64,000 nucleotides of DNA. It comes from Purpureocillium takamizusanense (taxonomy: Eukaryota > Ascomycota > Sordariomycetes > Hypocreales > Ophiocordycipitaceae). Shown piece after piece: positions 43,472 through 55,107 of the stretch. Numbering within the stretch: the stretch's first letter is position 1; each line of letters opens with the position of its first letter. The notes under the pieces were generated by a model that had not been told where the DNA came from, ran no database searches, and worked only from the letters and a program-made list of their open reading frames with translations. The DNA is taken from assembly GCF_022605165.1 (NCBI RefSeq), contig NC_063069.1, forward strand, positions 5,084,001 through 5,148,000, in the 5' to 3' direction. A program made the translations under genes and the position numbers.

Positions 43472-45295
43472 CTAGGCAACCTCTCGCCGGTCCTCCGTCA
43501 CAGCGTCGCTGGGGTCGCCCGCGTTCTTCTCTCCGCCCCGTTGATGTACAGTCTTGCGATCGAAAAAGTCGTCGTCTCGCTGCTTTCTGGTGATGTAGCC
43601 CGGCGGCACCCACTTGGAGCTATTCCAAGGCTTTAGGCCGTCCTGGCTGTACATGAGATCGACATTCTCAAGACTCAATGTTCGAGATTCGTAGAGGAAG
43701 AACCAGACGAGGAGCGCGGCTGCAAAGTTGGTGCCCACAAAGACGAAGCCGTAGGCGTAATGGATCTTGTCGGTCGCGAGAGGGGTGAGGAAGCCAATCA
43801 TGACTGTGGCCAAGTCAATGAGATGCGCTTGAAATGTGACACGGCGACGCAGATGAAAAAAAAAACTTACAGTTTCCGAGCCAATTGCCCGCCGTAGCCA
43901 AAGAAGCCTGCTTGTCCCGTGTGCGCATGGGGAAAGTCTCGCCTATGACGACCCAGGCCATGGGGCCCCAGGTCCCAGCGAACGAGGCGATGAACATGCA
44001 AGCCGACACAATCATGAGGATGCCGCTGGTCTTGTTTGTATCCGTGCCCGGAGGCTTTGCCGTCCCCATAGTGGCAAAGACCAACAGCCACACGGCCTGC
44101 CACACGGCGCCGATGAAGAGCGGCCACCGGCGACCATACTTTTCCACAACATACAGGCCGTAAAAGGTCATGGCGACGTTGACGGCACCGAGAATGATCT
44201 GCGTCTGAATCGGGTCGTCGATACCGGCCGACTCGAATATGGTAGCCCCGTAGTAAAAGAAGTAATTGACGCCGGTCCACTGCTGCAAGAAATGGATGCC
44301 CATGCCGAGAAAGGTTCGGTAGACAAGCTTAGGGATGCCGCTGTGGGGGGTGAAGCACTCTAGCCATGTGCCATGACCAGCGCGCTGCTCCTTCTCAAGG
44401 ATGTCTTGCATTTCCTTGAGGTCGTTCTCCACCAGGGTGTTGTGGGCGTCGTGCTTGAGACCGCGGAGGCGCGCCATCGATGTTCGTGCGCCATCCCAAT
44501 CCCCACGAGCCGCGAGCCATCGAGGCGACTCGGGCACTAGCAAGATACCGAGGCCAAGGGGGAGAGAAAAGAAAATACCGAGGCCGATGACAATGCGCCA
44601 CGAGGCATCCTGCTCCTCAATGGTCCGGACACCGTAGTTAATGATGTTGGAGACGAGGATGCCGATGGTGATCATGAGCTGGTACGACGCGACTACAGCT
44701 CCGCGGATTTCTCGAGGCGACGACTCAGACTGGAACATTGGGACACCGACGGAGAGATTGCCGACACCTAGACCGGCAACGAATCGGCCCATCATCATAT
44801 GAATCCAGCTGTTCATGGCCGTGATCTGGATGATGTTACCAACGATGAAGACGGCCACGCCAAAGGACAGGCTCTTGCGACGGCCCCACCAGCCGGCAGT
44901 GCTGTCCGAGGGTAATCGTCAGCAACGTTGATTCGGCCTCATGCATGCTATTTGTCGAGGGTCGAGGTGGACGTACTAGGCACCTGACAGTGAGCCGATG
45001 AGGCACCCAATGCTCATGAGCGACACCAGGAGCGATTTGTTGATAGGATCCCACTCGTACTTGTCGCCCTCGACATGGTGTGCGAATCGCCTGACAAAGT
45101 CCTTGAAGAGAAGCATTCCCGAGATCTGGCCGGTGTCGTATCCGAAAAGGAAGCCACCGAGAGAGGTCGTGGCCCCGAGTAGCAATGCCTCGAAGCCGCA
45201 GTCGGCGCCATTAACTTTGATGGATCTATTATCCGGTTAGGGGGCTTTTCGCCATACCGCAGGGAAATGGGAGGGCCTCACTTTGTGCCCAACAT
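43472..45295 (-). CDS. MFS sugar porter (hexose transporter-like)
   Basis: Four exons, 45295-45282, 45225-44977, 44901-43871 and 43803-43472 (introns 56, 75 and 67 nt), give exactly 541 aa. Exon 1 encodes only MLGT plus two bases. Sugar-porter motifs are in order: GGFLFGYDTGQISGM in helix 1, AGWWGRRKSLSFGVAVF after helix 2, GRFVAGLGVGNLSVGVPMFQSE in two runs, ESPRWLAARG, QQWTGVNYFFYYG (sugar-binding QQ-x-x-G-x-N), and VEKYGRRWPLF. A YESRTLSLENVDLMY motif at the end corresponds to the usual PETKGLSLEE. The family imports hexoses with protons or by facilitated diffusion at the plasma membrane. The start is the first ATG that joins in frame; an upstream exon cannot be excluded. Confidence 0.88.
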
Positions 45296-47479
45296 GATGG
45301 CCTTGGACTCTAGCCGAGTCACGGCTTGGACGTGAAAGTGATGCGCGGGATGCTGATACTTGCGGAATCCTGCCACCCCAGACGTGAACAAGCCGTAAAC
45401 AGGATCCGATTACCACCAAGAGAGCGGGAGAGAACCTGGGGTGCGGAGGGAGGGATATTAGTACAATGCGGGAGGGAGGTGGTCCTCAGTCCCGGACGGG
45501 GAGTGTCAGGGGAAGAATGCGGAGGAGTGACGAAAGGTCATACACGCGCCCAAGCCAACGAGGTGAGGGATGCGGCTCATGCAAAGGGGCGGGGAGGGGA
45601 GACGAGGCCACTGTTGTGGGTTGTTGTATACTAGTAGTTGATGATGTCGACGGGGAGGGTGTGGCAGCAATAGACGACGCCGCGTCCCTTGGCTGTCGTC
45701 ATGTACACACTCCTCAACGACCAGGAAGGGGCACCATGGAGTACCTGCTACTTACCGACAGCTCACAGAAGCCATGTTCATGCGCCATCAATGCGACTCC
45801 CGGTGTGCATGCATCCTGCCCCAGGAGGGAGACGAGCGCGCCTGCCAGGCGGGCCTGACTGCGGCCAGCAGCATGGCGGACATGGTCCGAATGCAAGCGG
45901 CATGGCGGGTGGGCCAAAGGCTCCACGGGGGAGGAGGTTTTCGAAGCCCGGCGAGGTCTGGGCGATCGACTACTAACGAGCGGTTGATGGGATGGCGGCG
46001 GATGGATGCAGAGCGCGTGCGTGTTGACGAACGGGCGTCAGCCAAGAATGAGCCACGATGAAGGTGACTATGGGGGGCTTGAGATTGGCTTCAGGGCGGC
46101 AGGGACGCTGGAGCCACTGCTCCTGCAGCCGCTGGGGGAGCGTCCGGGCGGCTGAGGCGGCGCTTCCGGTTGGCTGCGCGCTGCTGGGCGTGACATCACC
46201 AGGCTTTAAGCTTAAATGGCGGCAAGTCAGTCCAACACCCGCACATTCAGTCATGAATCTTGTAATAAAGTACGAAGCTCATCAACATGATATTGGGGCG
46301 ACACGTAGGTGTTGTCAGCGAGACTCCTCGACAGCACCTGGCAAGCAGGTTTACACGAGTCGTATGCCCCAACCCCCTTCCTTGCGTGGACCATCGAGGC
46401 AGGCGTCTCTCTCGTGAGCAGCAAGCGCAAACGAGCAAGCAACGCCATGCCCAATGCCCGTGCAATATAAGATGGTCGCGACGGCGTCGGCCCGTTTACG
46501 ACTTTTGCGGGAACAGAAAAAGTGGCCATCTGGAGACGTTCGATCCACCAGGCTCGCTAAAGCGAGACACCGGCCGCCCCCGCCAAGGCACATCGAAAAT
46601 CATGGCGCCAATCTTGCTCCAGCCGGCAGCGCAGCTTGTTGGCACGACTCGTGTCGTTGCTTCGTTCGCGGGCCGTGGGTCACGGGTCTCACGCGGCAAA
46701 CTTCAACGGAACGGGCTGGCCGTAGCTTAATGTCATTACCGTTTGGAGTCGGCCGCCCTAGGACATGATACATGTAGAGCGCAGGGCTCACGACCTACCT
46801 TGCACGTATGAACAAACATATGTTACAGATCAGCACCTGCTGCCCGTCTCGTTTTCCCAGACAGGCCGCCGGACTCGACAGAAACAACGACGGCAGAGGC
46901 GCTCACACCAAAGCTAGCGACCATAATTCCATGTGGAGTTCGTGGGTCCATGAAACCAGGCACCCTACCGCACAAGGACCCATCCAACCATCTACACCGG
47001 CACTGGAGGACTGCGCCGCGCCCGGGCCGGGATGCTGGCACTTGAACGGGTCCATCATCGGCCCTTTACTCGGTGCCTCTACCATGTACTAATCTGACGC
47101 GTATGTACAGCACGCTGCCGGAGACCTGTCTCTGTCCGGTACGCCGCTGATGGTCAGCGTCGGTCCGACAGTCGCCTCATGTCGTTGTCGGTCATGTGCG
47201 TTCCAGAATTTTTCCTCATCGGGCATCGGAACGACTGACATGCGAGGAAAATAGAGTGTCTGTCTAAGGAGTACTAGATCTACGTACGTACGAAACCTCA
47301 TTCCATGTCTGGGGGAGATGCCACCCGTCTCTCCCGCGTGCCAACCCAACGCCAAGGCAGGCAGACGGCCCCCATCGATCTAAATGTTTTCCCAGTCCAT
47401 TCATCAGCTAAGCGCACTAGACTGTGTAAAGCGTGAAAGGCTTCATTTCTTCATGCGTCCCGTCCCGTCTACCTGCCCC
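45296..47479. other. Intergenic, no gene seen
   Basis: About 2.2 kb upstream of the sugar porter and downstream of the SDR gene. No family-like frame on either strand. Confidence 0.55.
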
Positions 47480-48416
47480 CTACGCCTTGTTGGCCGTATC
47501 TCCCTCTAGCACCCGCTGTCCGATGCGCTCCATGTCCTCGTTGAGCAGCGTGTCCTTGTCGAGCCCGTTGACCGCCTGGTCAAGAAGCGCAGCCGAGAGC
47601 ACGCGCACGTCAATCAGAGGCAGGCCAATGAAGGCGCGGCCAATGCCAACCGCAAACTTGGTCGCCACGCCCATCTTGCCCGGCGCGTCGATGAGCCCAG
47701 GCTTCGCGATGCCGGTCTCTACCGAGCCGTTAGACTGCTTCGCAAGATCGAGGACCCGCGACTCGGCATTGCCCTAGACAAATATAGCGAGATGAAGGAG
47801 AAACATGTCAGTCAGTGCCTCATGAATGAAAGCGGCAAAAGGGGTGAAGTTTTCGCTCGCACCCTCATGACGCAATAGTCTCCCAGGATCCACGGCTTCT
47901 TGGCCGGATCCCGCACTGCGCCGGACCCGCTCATGTAGATGAAGCGCAGCGGAGTGCCGGCCGCGCCACGAGGCAGGCCAGCCATAGTCTCGGCACAGGC
48001 GAGGGCGTAGTCGCGGCTGATCTTGGTCGCCTGCTCAAACGGCATCGTCTTGAGATGCGACGGCGTCACACCGATTGTCCTATACGCCGCGCCGCGTCGC
48101 CTTCCGCGTCAACGCTCGATCGTTCAACGCACGTCAAGGGACATGAAAACCATCCGTTGTGTTCACGGCATGCAGCTCACCAGATGCAGGCATCTGCGCC
48201 TGCCAGTTCCTTCTTCACATCGGCCGAGTACTTCTCAAAGTCGCTGCACACGACCGACTTGAGCTTGGACGCGTCGCCGCCGGGAACGACATTGGGCGGA
48301 ACCGCCGTTTCGCGACGACCGAGCGCGACGACCGAGGTGACACGATCGTGCGAAATGGCCTGGCGGATGAGCTCCGTGGCGACGAAGCCGGTGGATCCTG
48401 CAATAACGAGCTTCAT
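47480..48416 (-). CDS. Atypical short-chain dehydrogenase / NAD(P)-binding Rossmann protein
   Basis: Three exons, 48416-48181, 48079-47863 and 47773-47480 (introns 101 and 89 nt), give exactly 248 aa. The N-terminus MKLVIAGSTGFVATELIRQA is the atypical-SDR dinucleotide loop (G-x-T-G-x-x-A). VVALGRRE follows as the second strand, then ADACIWTIGVTP across the first splice. RFIYMSGSGAVRD has the SDR strand with Ser and no classical YxxxK. A GLIDAPGK stretch follows, where NmrA/HTATIP2-like proteins usually have 'RPG'. Family members are oxidoreductases or NADPH-sensing regulators; the role here is unknown. The last 90 residues are helical. Confidence 0.8.
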
Positions 48417-48880
48417 TGCCGAAATGTGTTTCTTGTTTCCTCTCCTTTATCGTGGACAATTAGTTGTTGCTTAAGGGACTGATGGCAATGGCAGCGGCAG
48501 AGGCAATTGATGACGACTACATATAAACCACCACGGGGCGAATTAAACTATCCGAGACATGCCCGCAACTCAGCGGCCTAGATGGCCAATCCAGCCCTTT
48601 CTCTCGGACAGTAGTAGCGCACTCGATGCCCAGATCGGCAAACACCGCTTGTCCAACGGAGGTGCGGAGTTTGGAACAGACCGTGAGACGGGCGAGCGAG
48701 CATTCGGCACCGACCACTCTGGGGCGACGCTGTGGTCGGCACTCTGGGTTGCATTCGCCAATCTCTATCAAGCGGCTGTCTCAGATGGCAAAAAGTAAGT
48801 GACATGCCTGCACGCGTAGCTCTGCCACGCTTTGGCAGCATATTTATTGACAAGAGAAAGAAAAATGACAAAAAAATTGA
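48417..48880. other. Intergenic between SDR gene and tRNA
   Basis: Promoter region of the SDR gene (CTCCTTTATCG and T-rich sequence near 48438-48451 on the plus strand) and the trailer of the tRNA. No gene seen. Confidence 0.45.
48871..48876 (-). terminator. RNA polymerase III terminator of tRNA-Phe
   Basis: A run of six T on the minus strand starts five bases past the tRNA 3' end; a second T run lies at 48861-48865. Confidence 0.8.
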
Positions 48881-48978
48881 TGCGGCCAGTGTGACTCGAA
48901 CACACGACCTTCAGATAGGCATCCGTAGGATTGAAGTTTTACTTCAGTCTGACGATCTCCCAGCTAATCTATGGCCGC
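48881..48978 (-). tRNA. tRNA-Phe (GAA) with a 25-nt intron
   Basis: On the minus strand the acceptor stem GCGGCCA pairs with TGGCCGC and the discriminator base is A. The D arm is GATT/GATC around an 8-nt AGCTGGGA loop. The anticodon stem TCAGA/TCTGA encloses C-T-GAA-G, so the anticodon is GAA at 48945-48943. An intron (48941-48917) begins one base after the anticodon, the standard place for eukaryotic nuclear tRNA introns. It carries ACTTCA, able to pair with the anticodon. The T arm is GTGTG TTCGAGT CACAC, with the B box in it. The mature length of 73 nt matches position numbering exactly. Confidence 0.95.
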
Positions 48979-49554
48979 AACTTGTTGAAAAATTAGTGCG
49001 CTATTTTCCTTTATGCAGGCAAGAGAGTTGGGCGCCACTTCTCACTAGTGATCAAATTAGTTTAGTTCTCCACCGCAAACATGTCTGCCCTGCGAAGTGC
49101 CATGTCAAGGTGCGGCCGGCCGAGTCGGTGCCTTGAAAGAGATCGGGGAGGCTGTTGAAACAGACACGGCAGCATGTCTATCCTTTGAGAAACTAACTTA
49201 GAATGCCAACATGGACACGTGTCTCACCGGAAGCCTCCAAGCCGAGTGACCTTTGCAAAACTCGGACGGTCTCAGCTTACCCTATATAGGCCCGCGATTT
49301 CTGACAATCGGCTGCTTTCTCAAGATATGATGCCCCTAATGACTCCAAAATGGTATGTCAAGCCGTGGCAGTCTCTCATTTGAACCCTCTGTGCTTTCCA
49401 CTATATACCTATTGTGGTTGCCAGTAGCCTTTCTGCTTAGTTAGGGAACAATATAAAGTCTCATGACGCAAAGTTCGAGCGGCGACGGTGGGACAGCGCA
49501 TCTCACAATATCTGGGTAAATTCGTTCGTCATAATAAAAATTAAAAGTTGACAT
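48979..49554. other. Intergenic, no gene seen
   Basis: 5' flank of the tRNA and 3' flank of the CoA-transferase gene. A frame crossing the tRNA at 48732-49136 is a chance frame. Confidence 0.5.
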
Positions 49555-51227
49555 CTATACGACCTTCTCGCACCGCAACTCTGAAATACCGTTGGCATCA
49601 AACCCAATCTCCCGCAACACGTCGTCTGTATGCTCCCCAAGTCGTGGTGCCCTGGACCGAACCGACGGTTTGTCCTGACTGAACTTGACGGGGATGCCTG
49701 CGGACTGCTGTTAGCCTCTAAAAACACCGACCGATAGGCGCGGGGCTCTCGCTCACCGAGAACCTTGATCTCTCCCGAGACAGCCGAATCATCGCAGACT
49801 GTCTCCACCATGCCCCGGGCCAAAGTCTGCGGATGCTCAAACACCTTTTCCATGGTGTTGATGGGCCCATACGGCATGCCACTTCCCTCAAACGCAGCAA
49901 ACCAGTCGCTCGTCGACCGTTCTGAGAAGAGGCCGTCCAGCAAACCGTTGAGCTCGCGCCGGTTGCGCACCCTGGCATCGTTGGTCAGGAACCTCTCATC
50001 CTCGCCCAACGCCGCCCTGCCCAACAGCCCGCAGAGCTTTCGAAACTGGCGGTCGTTTACCGCGCCGACGACGAACCACGAGTCGGCCGTGCGGAAGCAG
50101 TCGTACGGCACGATGCTCGGGTGTCCCGTGCCCCAGCGGCGCGCCTCCTGCCCGCAGTTGAGCCACGACATGGCCACGTTGGCGAGCAGCGACACCTGCG
50201 TCTCGAACAGGGACGTGTCGACCCGCTGGCCCTGGCCCGTGACGTCTCGAGAGCGCAGCGCCGCGAGGATGGCGCCGTGCATGTATAGGCCGGTGCACAT
50301 GTCCGTCAGCCCCACGCCGGGCTTCATCGGCCTGCCGGATGGCTCGCCTGTGATGTGCAAGAGCCCGCCCTCTGCGGCGGCAATGACATCGTACCCGGCA
50401 CGATGAGCATATGGGCCCGTTTGTCCGTATCCTGCCGCTGCCCGTGAGACCGGTGAAGTCGTCCAAAAGCGGGGGGGACGATGGGCGTACCTGATATGCT
50501 GGCGTGGATGACTGTGGGATTGGCCTGCCGGAGGCGCTCGTAGCCAATATTCAGCTCATCCAGCTTGCCCGGCACGAAGTTATCAATACTGAGACTGGTT
50601 AGACTAGGTCATCCGGCGCATCCGGAGTTGACGTCGGCTCACACGACATCAGCTCGTTTGACGAGGTCGAGCAAGATGTGCTGGCCCTTGTGGCTCTTCA
50701 AATCCAACGTGACGGAGCGCTTGTTGCGATTAATGGTGGAAAAGTAGGCCGAAAGCTCCTTGTTGGCACCCTTCCAGAGTTTGTGCTCGCCGTCGGTTCG
50801 CCAGGACCTCGTATCGTCCTGTCCAACGCACTTGGCGTCAACTTCACCATATGCAACATTCTCGCCACGCAGCCCCGCGCGATCAAGGTCATGACTTACA
50901 CCGATGGACCGCTGCTCAATCTTGATGACATCGGCACCGTAGTCGGCCAGTATCTGAGTACAGAAAGGACCCTGCGATGATGAGAGATCTGACTCGTTGG
51001 CCGAGGCGTGTTTCTTTCCCTCTCTCAGTGTCGCGGAGGGTACATGTACTCACAGCCAACACCCTCGACAGATCTAGAATTCTCACTCCCCGCAATGGGC
51101 CCGTGTTTTTTGCACTGGAATGTGAACATCTCAGCGAGGCAAGATTGACGGGAAAGAGCCTTTGCGAGAGCAGCGGTCGCAACTGCAAGGCGTAGTGCTG
51201 GAGCCGAGGAGAGCTGCAGGGACCCAT
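49555..51227 (-). CDS. Class III (CaiB/BaiF) CoA-transferase, probably mitochondrial
   Basis: Six exons: 51227-51054, 50971-50900, 50818-50643, 50588-50491, 50431-49757 and 49697-49555. They sum to exactly 445 aa. An in-frame ATG at 51260 is also possible. The Arg/Ser-rich, acid-free N-terminus (MGPCSSPRLQHYALQLRPLL) looks like a mitochondrial presequence. Family sequence follows: GVRILDLSRVLAGPFCTQ, ILADYGADVIKIEQ (the Asp that forms the acyl/CoA intermediate), DTRSWRTDG, YFSTINRNKRSVTLDLK, DNFVPGKLDELNIGYE, GYGQTGPYAHRAGYD and GLTDMCTGLYMHGAILAAL. This matches succinyl-CoA:glutarate/formyl-CoA-type transferases, which move CoA to a carboxylic acid. It is divergent from an acyl-CoA dehydrogenase gene, so the pair may activate then oxidise one acid. 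Confidence 0.88.
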
Positions 51228-51663
51228 GGCTGCTACCAAACTTCGCCGTCGGTGAGGCAATCGAAGTTGAACGAAGTTGATGCTCCCCGAGGCGACGAAT
51301 CCGACTTATAGACGGGCGACGTTGTACGTAGTATCACCAAATAAATGCAGGACAACATCGCACAACAGGCTATGCAGCCCATCGGGCTTTGTCCGTGGCC
51401 TGTACGTGTGAGATGCGGGGAGTCGGGACGTCTTATCGGCTACCCTCCGATCGGAAACGCGGGGCCGAGCGTCGCCTCCAACGACTGATGGGGTGGAATC
51501 TTGGAGAGCTTTACTATGAGTTTAACCTCCAAGGCAATGCTTCGCTGTCCTGTGATGAAGTTTGCGTCATGATCAGCTCAAGAGTGCTATCGAGGGGGCG
51601 TCGGGTCTTTACGCTGGTCAGGCGCTCATCCTCATCTTGATTCCTGCAACGCCCTGTGTAAGC
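51228..51663. promoter_or_regulatory. Divergent promoter of CoA-transferase and acyl-CoA dehydrogenase
   Basis: About 435 bp separate the two proposed start codons. No TATA box is clear. CCTCCGATCGG at 51444-51454 is a CGG-containing inverted sequence of the type bound by fungal Zn2Cys6 or peroxisomal/fatty-acid regulators (Far1/Far2 recognise CCGAGG, and CCCCGAGG is at 51282-51289). Binding is not shown. Confidence 0.35.
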
Positions 51664-52962
51664 ATGGTCTCTGACGACAAACAGGAAGCCGCATGGCCAT
51701 CCCTTCGTCGACATCAAGCCCGACGAGCCGTAAATTGGCATCCGCAACTACGGCGACAGCAGTCTACCGCCAGAGCCAAAGAGTACCTCCAGTCTCAGGA
51801 CCCCGACCTGACCGAGTCCCAGCGCACGGTGCGAGAGGCCATCGCCAAGATATGCCAGCGCTTCCCCGACGAGTACTGGCTCGAGGCGGACCGTTCCAAG
51901 CAGTTCCCCCTCGAGCTCCATGCGGCGCTCGCGCGCGACGGCTGGCTCGGCATCTGCATGCCCGAGGCGTACGGCGGCTCCGGGCTGGGCATCGCCGAGG
52001 CCGCCGTCATGATGCAGACCATCGCCGAGTCCGGCGGAGGCATGACCGCCGCGTCCGCCATACACATCAACATCTTTGGGCTCGAGCCCGTCGTCAAGTT
52101 TGGCACCGAGGAGCAGCGGCGGCGCTTTCTGCGGCCCATGATTGAGGGCAGGGAGAGGGCCTGCTTCGCCGTCACGGAGCCCAACACCGGGCTCGACACG
52201 CTCAAGCTACAGTCGCAGGCTCGTCGCCAGGGAGACGACTATGTGCTCTCGGGCCAGAAGATTTGGATCTCGACGGCACAGAGTGCCCATAAGATCCTCA
52301 TCCTTGTACGGACTACCCCGCTGGAGCAAGTCAAGAAGCCATCCGAGGGCCTGACGCTGTTCTACACGGACCTGAACCGCGACGCCGTCGACATCACCGA
52401 GATTGACAAGATGGGCCGCGCCGCCGTGGACACGAACCAGCTGTTTTTCGACGGGTGGAGGGTCCCCGCCGCGGATCGCATCGGCGAAGAAGGCCATGGT
52501 TTCAAGATGATCATGCACGGCATGAACGCCGAGCGGATACTCATTGGCATGGAAGCCCTAGGTCTGGGCTTCGCCGCGCTGCGACGGGCGGCCACCTACG
52601 CCGGCGAGCGCATCGTCTTCGGCCGGCCCATAGGGCAGAACCAGGCGGTGCAGCACCCGCTCGCCGACCGCTGGATGAGCCTCGAGGCGGCGCGGCTGCT
52701 GCTGATGCAGGCGGCGCGCATGTACGACCAGGGACACACGTCGGGCGAGTATGCCAACGCCGGCAAGTACTTGGCGGCCGAGGCGGCCTTTCGCGCGTGC
52801 GAGCGGGCCGTCATGGTTCACGGCGGCATGGGCTACGCGAAGGAGTACCACGTCGAGCGGTATCTGAGGGAGGTGTTTGTGCCGCGCATCGCGCCGGTGA
52901 GCCGTGAGATGATTCTCAACTATATTGGCCAGCGGGTGCTTGGGCTGCCCAAGTCGTATTGA
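51664..52962 (+). CDS. Acyl-CoA dehydrogenase
   Basis: Single-exon frame; open from 51562, but ATG 51664 is preferred, giving 432 aa and an Arg-rich start (SLRRHQARRAVNWHPQLRRQ) that could be a mitochondrial presequence. The helical N-domain has FPLELHAALARDGWLGICMP, EAYGGSGLGIAEAAVMMQTIA. The FAD/acyl-binding strand domain has CFAVTEPNTGLDTLKLQ and GQKIWISTAQSA. The C-domain has AERILIGMEALGLGFAALRRA, GRPIGQNQAVQHPLAD, and VHGGMGYAKEYHVERYLREV, where family enzymes carry the FAD-binding MHGGMG motif and the catalytic Glu region. It removes two hydrogens at the alpha-beta carbons of an acyl-CoA. Divergently paired with a class III CoA-transferase; the exact acid is unknown. Confidence 0.9.
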   Translation: MVSDDKQEAAWPSLRRHQARRAVNWHPQLRRQQSTARAKEYLQSQDPDLTESQRTVREAIAKICQRFPDEYWLEADRSKQFPLELHAALARDGWLGICMPEAYGGSGLGIAEAAVMMQTIAESGGGMTAASAIHINIFGLEPVVKFGTEEQRRRFLRPMIEGRERACFAVTEPNTGLDTLKLQSQARRQGDDYVLSGQKIWISTAQSAHKILILVRTTPLEQVKKPSEGLTLFYTDLNRDAVDITEIDKMGRAAVDTNQLFFDGWRVPAADRIGEEGHGFKMIMHGMNAERILIGMEALGLGFAALRRAATYAGERIVFGRPIGQNQAVQHPLADRWMSLEAARLLLMQAARMYDQGHTSGEYANAGKYLAAEAAFRACERAVMVHGGMGYAKEYHVERYLREVFVPRIAPVSREMILNYIGQRVLGLPKSY

Positions 52963-53073
52963 GGACGTGATCCACGGATCAATAGACAGAGGGCGTCAGA
53001 TGAAAACTGTCTTTCTGAGCATGACGGCTCGAGCATTAACGACGGGCTGCATGTACTTCGTAGTCATGCTCAC

Positions 53074-53901
53074 CTAAGACAAAAGCCCCGTTCGCATGAA
53101 AATGTTGGACGGCAAACCACGACCCGCAACCTCATCATCTACATCGTACACAATCTCGGGCCCTTCTTGCCGGAAGCCCAGCTTCTCATACACCCGCCTC
53201 CCCATGACGGACGCCTCCGTGACGGCCTCAATACCGCCCCTGGCCCGCGCCTCGTCGACGCCCCATTTCGCGAGGGCCTTGCCGACCCCCCTCCCTTGGA
53301 ACTTGGGGTCCACGCAGCAAATGTCCAGAACCATGATTGCGGGGGGCGAGGCATTGATCTCCCGCTTGTGCTTGATCACCTGGATTCGCTGGCGGTGCAA
53401 AGACGCGTCGATCTGGCGGGCGAACCGCTGCAAAGGCTCGTCTCCAGGGAACATGGCCTCCAGGTCCATCACCTGGCCGAGATCCTTGGCGGGCGCGTCG
53501 CCGTAGCCCTTGACCGCCGACGCCTGGAGCCAGATGGCGAAGCCGGCGAGGACGCGTGACGGCCGCGAATAGTCTGCTTGGGGAACGGCGGGCAGGGTGG
53601 CCTTGAGAAACACGGCGTTGGGACGGCCGCGCGCATCTGTCGTCGTGCTGCGCCAGCGCCTCACTAGGAGATCGATGGCTCGCTGTCTGCCCTCGGGAGT
53701 GTCCCACCCTGGGTTCAGGGTCGTCCATATGACATCTTTAGTCTGGCGACCGAACGCCTCGCAAGTGCAGTCAAAGGCAAGGGCCAAGTCGTCGGCGTCT
53801 GCAATCACCTCGATCATGAGGCCGTCGGTTGCGGTGCCGACCTGCTGTGGCGCCGTGGGCGGCTGGGCGTCATGAGATGCGGTCCCGTCGTTACCCGCCA
53901 T
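53074..53901 (-). CDS. GNAT-family N-acetyltransferase
   Basis: A 275-aa frame. The N-terminal ~30 residues are low complexity. MIEVIADADDLALAFDCTCEAFG begins the GNAT fold in this fungal family. A long insert follows with SRVLAGFAIWLQ. Then IMVLDICCVDPKFQGRGVGKALAKWGVDEA is motif A, with QGRGVGKAL binding acetyl-CoA. VTEASVMGRRVYEKLGFRQEG is motif B with the usual Y-x-x-LGF. Many fungi carry several paralogues of this type; the substrate is unknown. It is tail-to-tail with the acyl-CoA dehydrogenase, 111 bp away. Confidence 0.85.
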   Translation of the reverse strand: MAGNDGTASHDAQPPTAPQQVGTATDGLMIEVIADADDLALAFDCTCEAFGRQTKDVIWTTLNPGWDTPEGRQRAIDLLVRRWRSTTTDARGRPNAVFLKATLPAVPQADYSRPSRVLAGFAIWLQASAVKGYGDAPAKDLGQVMDLEAMFPGDEPLQRFARQIDASLHRQRIQVIKHKREINASPPAIMVLDICCVDPKFQGRGVGKALAKWGVDEARARGGIEAVTEASVMGRRVYEKLGFRQEGPEIVYDVDDEVAGRGLPSNIFMRTGLLS

Positions 53902-54604
53902 GTCTAGCTGATGCCGAGCGGGCGGTGGGCGGAAGATGCGACGGTTTTGATGCGCTGCAGATTGTGGAACATGGGATGCGCCTGCTTATTAGAGAGGGCC
54001 CGGAGTTGGTGCAGACTGCAGATTCGCAGACGGGGGAAGCGCGGGGTGGATTCCGCCAAGGCACTTGCAGCGTGTTGCGATCTCGGCATCCCCAAATCTG
54101 ACGTTGCGAATTTAGCCCCGGGCAGTTGCGGAGTCGTGGACACGTGGGCGGCGGGTTCATGCATGTGTTAAATGAGAGAGGGCTTTACGAAATGGTCCGA
54201 ATGTCGGAGTCTTACTAGAGCCTGATCATAAGCAAGATCCTGTGAGGATGATAACATGAGTCGGCTGAATACAACATGGTAACTACATGTACTTCCGTCT
54301 CCACCACCGGACCTCGATGTCCGAAAAAGGCATTCCTGTCTACTTAGAGCCGTCTACGTAACGATCTGTCGGAAGGCTGCGGCGTACGACGGTGAAGATC
54401 CTGTCAGAGCACTTTGTCCGTTAGGCTACTGGTAACGCAGTTCGGAAATAAAATCTTAGGCTCCTCGGGGACAAGGATCAACTAATAGCTATTTAGGTAT
54501 GTGCACGACCAGGGCCAGCATAGAAGCGGTGAGCGAGAAATGCACGCTCAAGACGACATCTCCGCGGTGTAGTATATGTACTGGCGCGGCCTACCGAGGC
54601 AGCC

Positions 54605-54825
54605 CATGAAGTACCAGACGGAATACCTTCAAAGGTGCCGGAGCTCAATGCCACTCAGGTAGGCTATTGGTACTGCCCATTGTCTAAAGCAGTCTCGGAG
54701 CTGGTAACAGTCGGATGCATGTGCATTGAAGAGTGGCCAGATATAGAGTGCAATATAACTGGATGCTCCCTGGGGCCCTTTAGGCGTATGAAGAAATACC
54801 CGTACGTCGCATGACCAAGTCGCGT
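54605..54825 (+). repeat. Diverged direct repeat, copy A
   Basis: Aligned by eye to copy B at 55652-55868. Shared phrases in the same order include GCCCATGAAGTAC, GCTCAATGCCACT, GGCTATTGGT, ATGCATGTGCAT, GCAAT and GGGCCCTTT. Differences between copies include several G-to-A/C-to-T changes. Confidence 0.6.
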
Positions 54826-55107
54826 AAGCTGTCTCTTCATCGATCCCGCAAAATCTCAGCCGCCCCCTTCAACCTATCGTGACTTTCCCTAGAGGACTCC
54901 TCGAATTCATCTACATATATACTGGACTCAGCGACTTCCCTCTATAATAGCACGGGTAAGACTTATGGTCGGGCGTTTTATCTAATGTAATGGAGTGTGA
55001 GGCTCCCTAGAGCTAGAGAGTCGCAGTACTCGTGTCACCCGCTTTCTGCCGTGGGAAATCTCGTTCGATGATTATGCGTGGGTATGGTATGGCAGCTCAT
55101 CAAGCCA

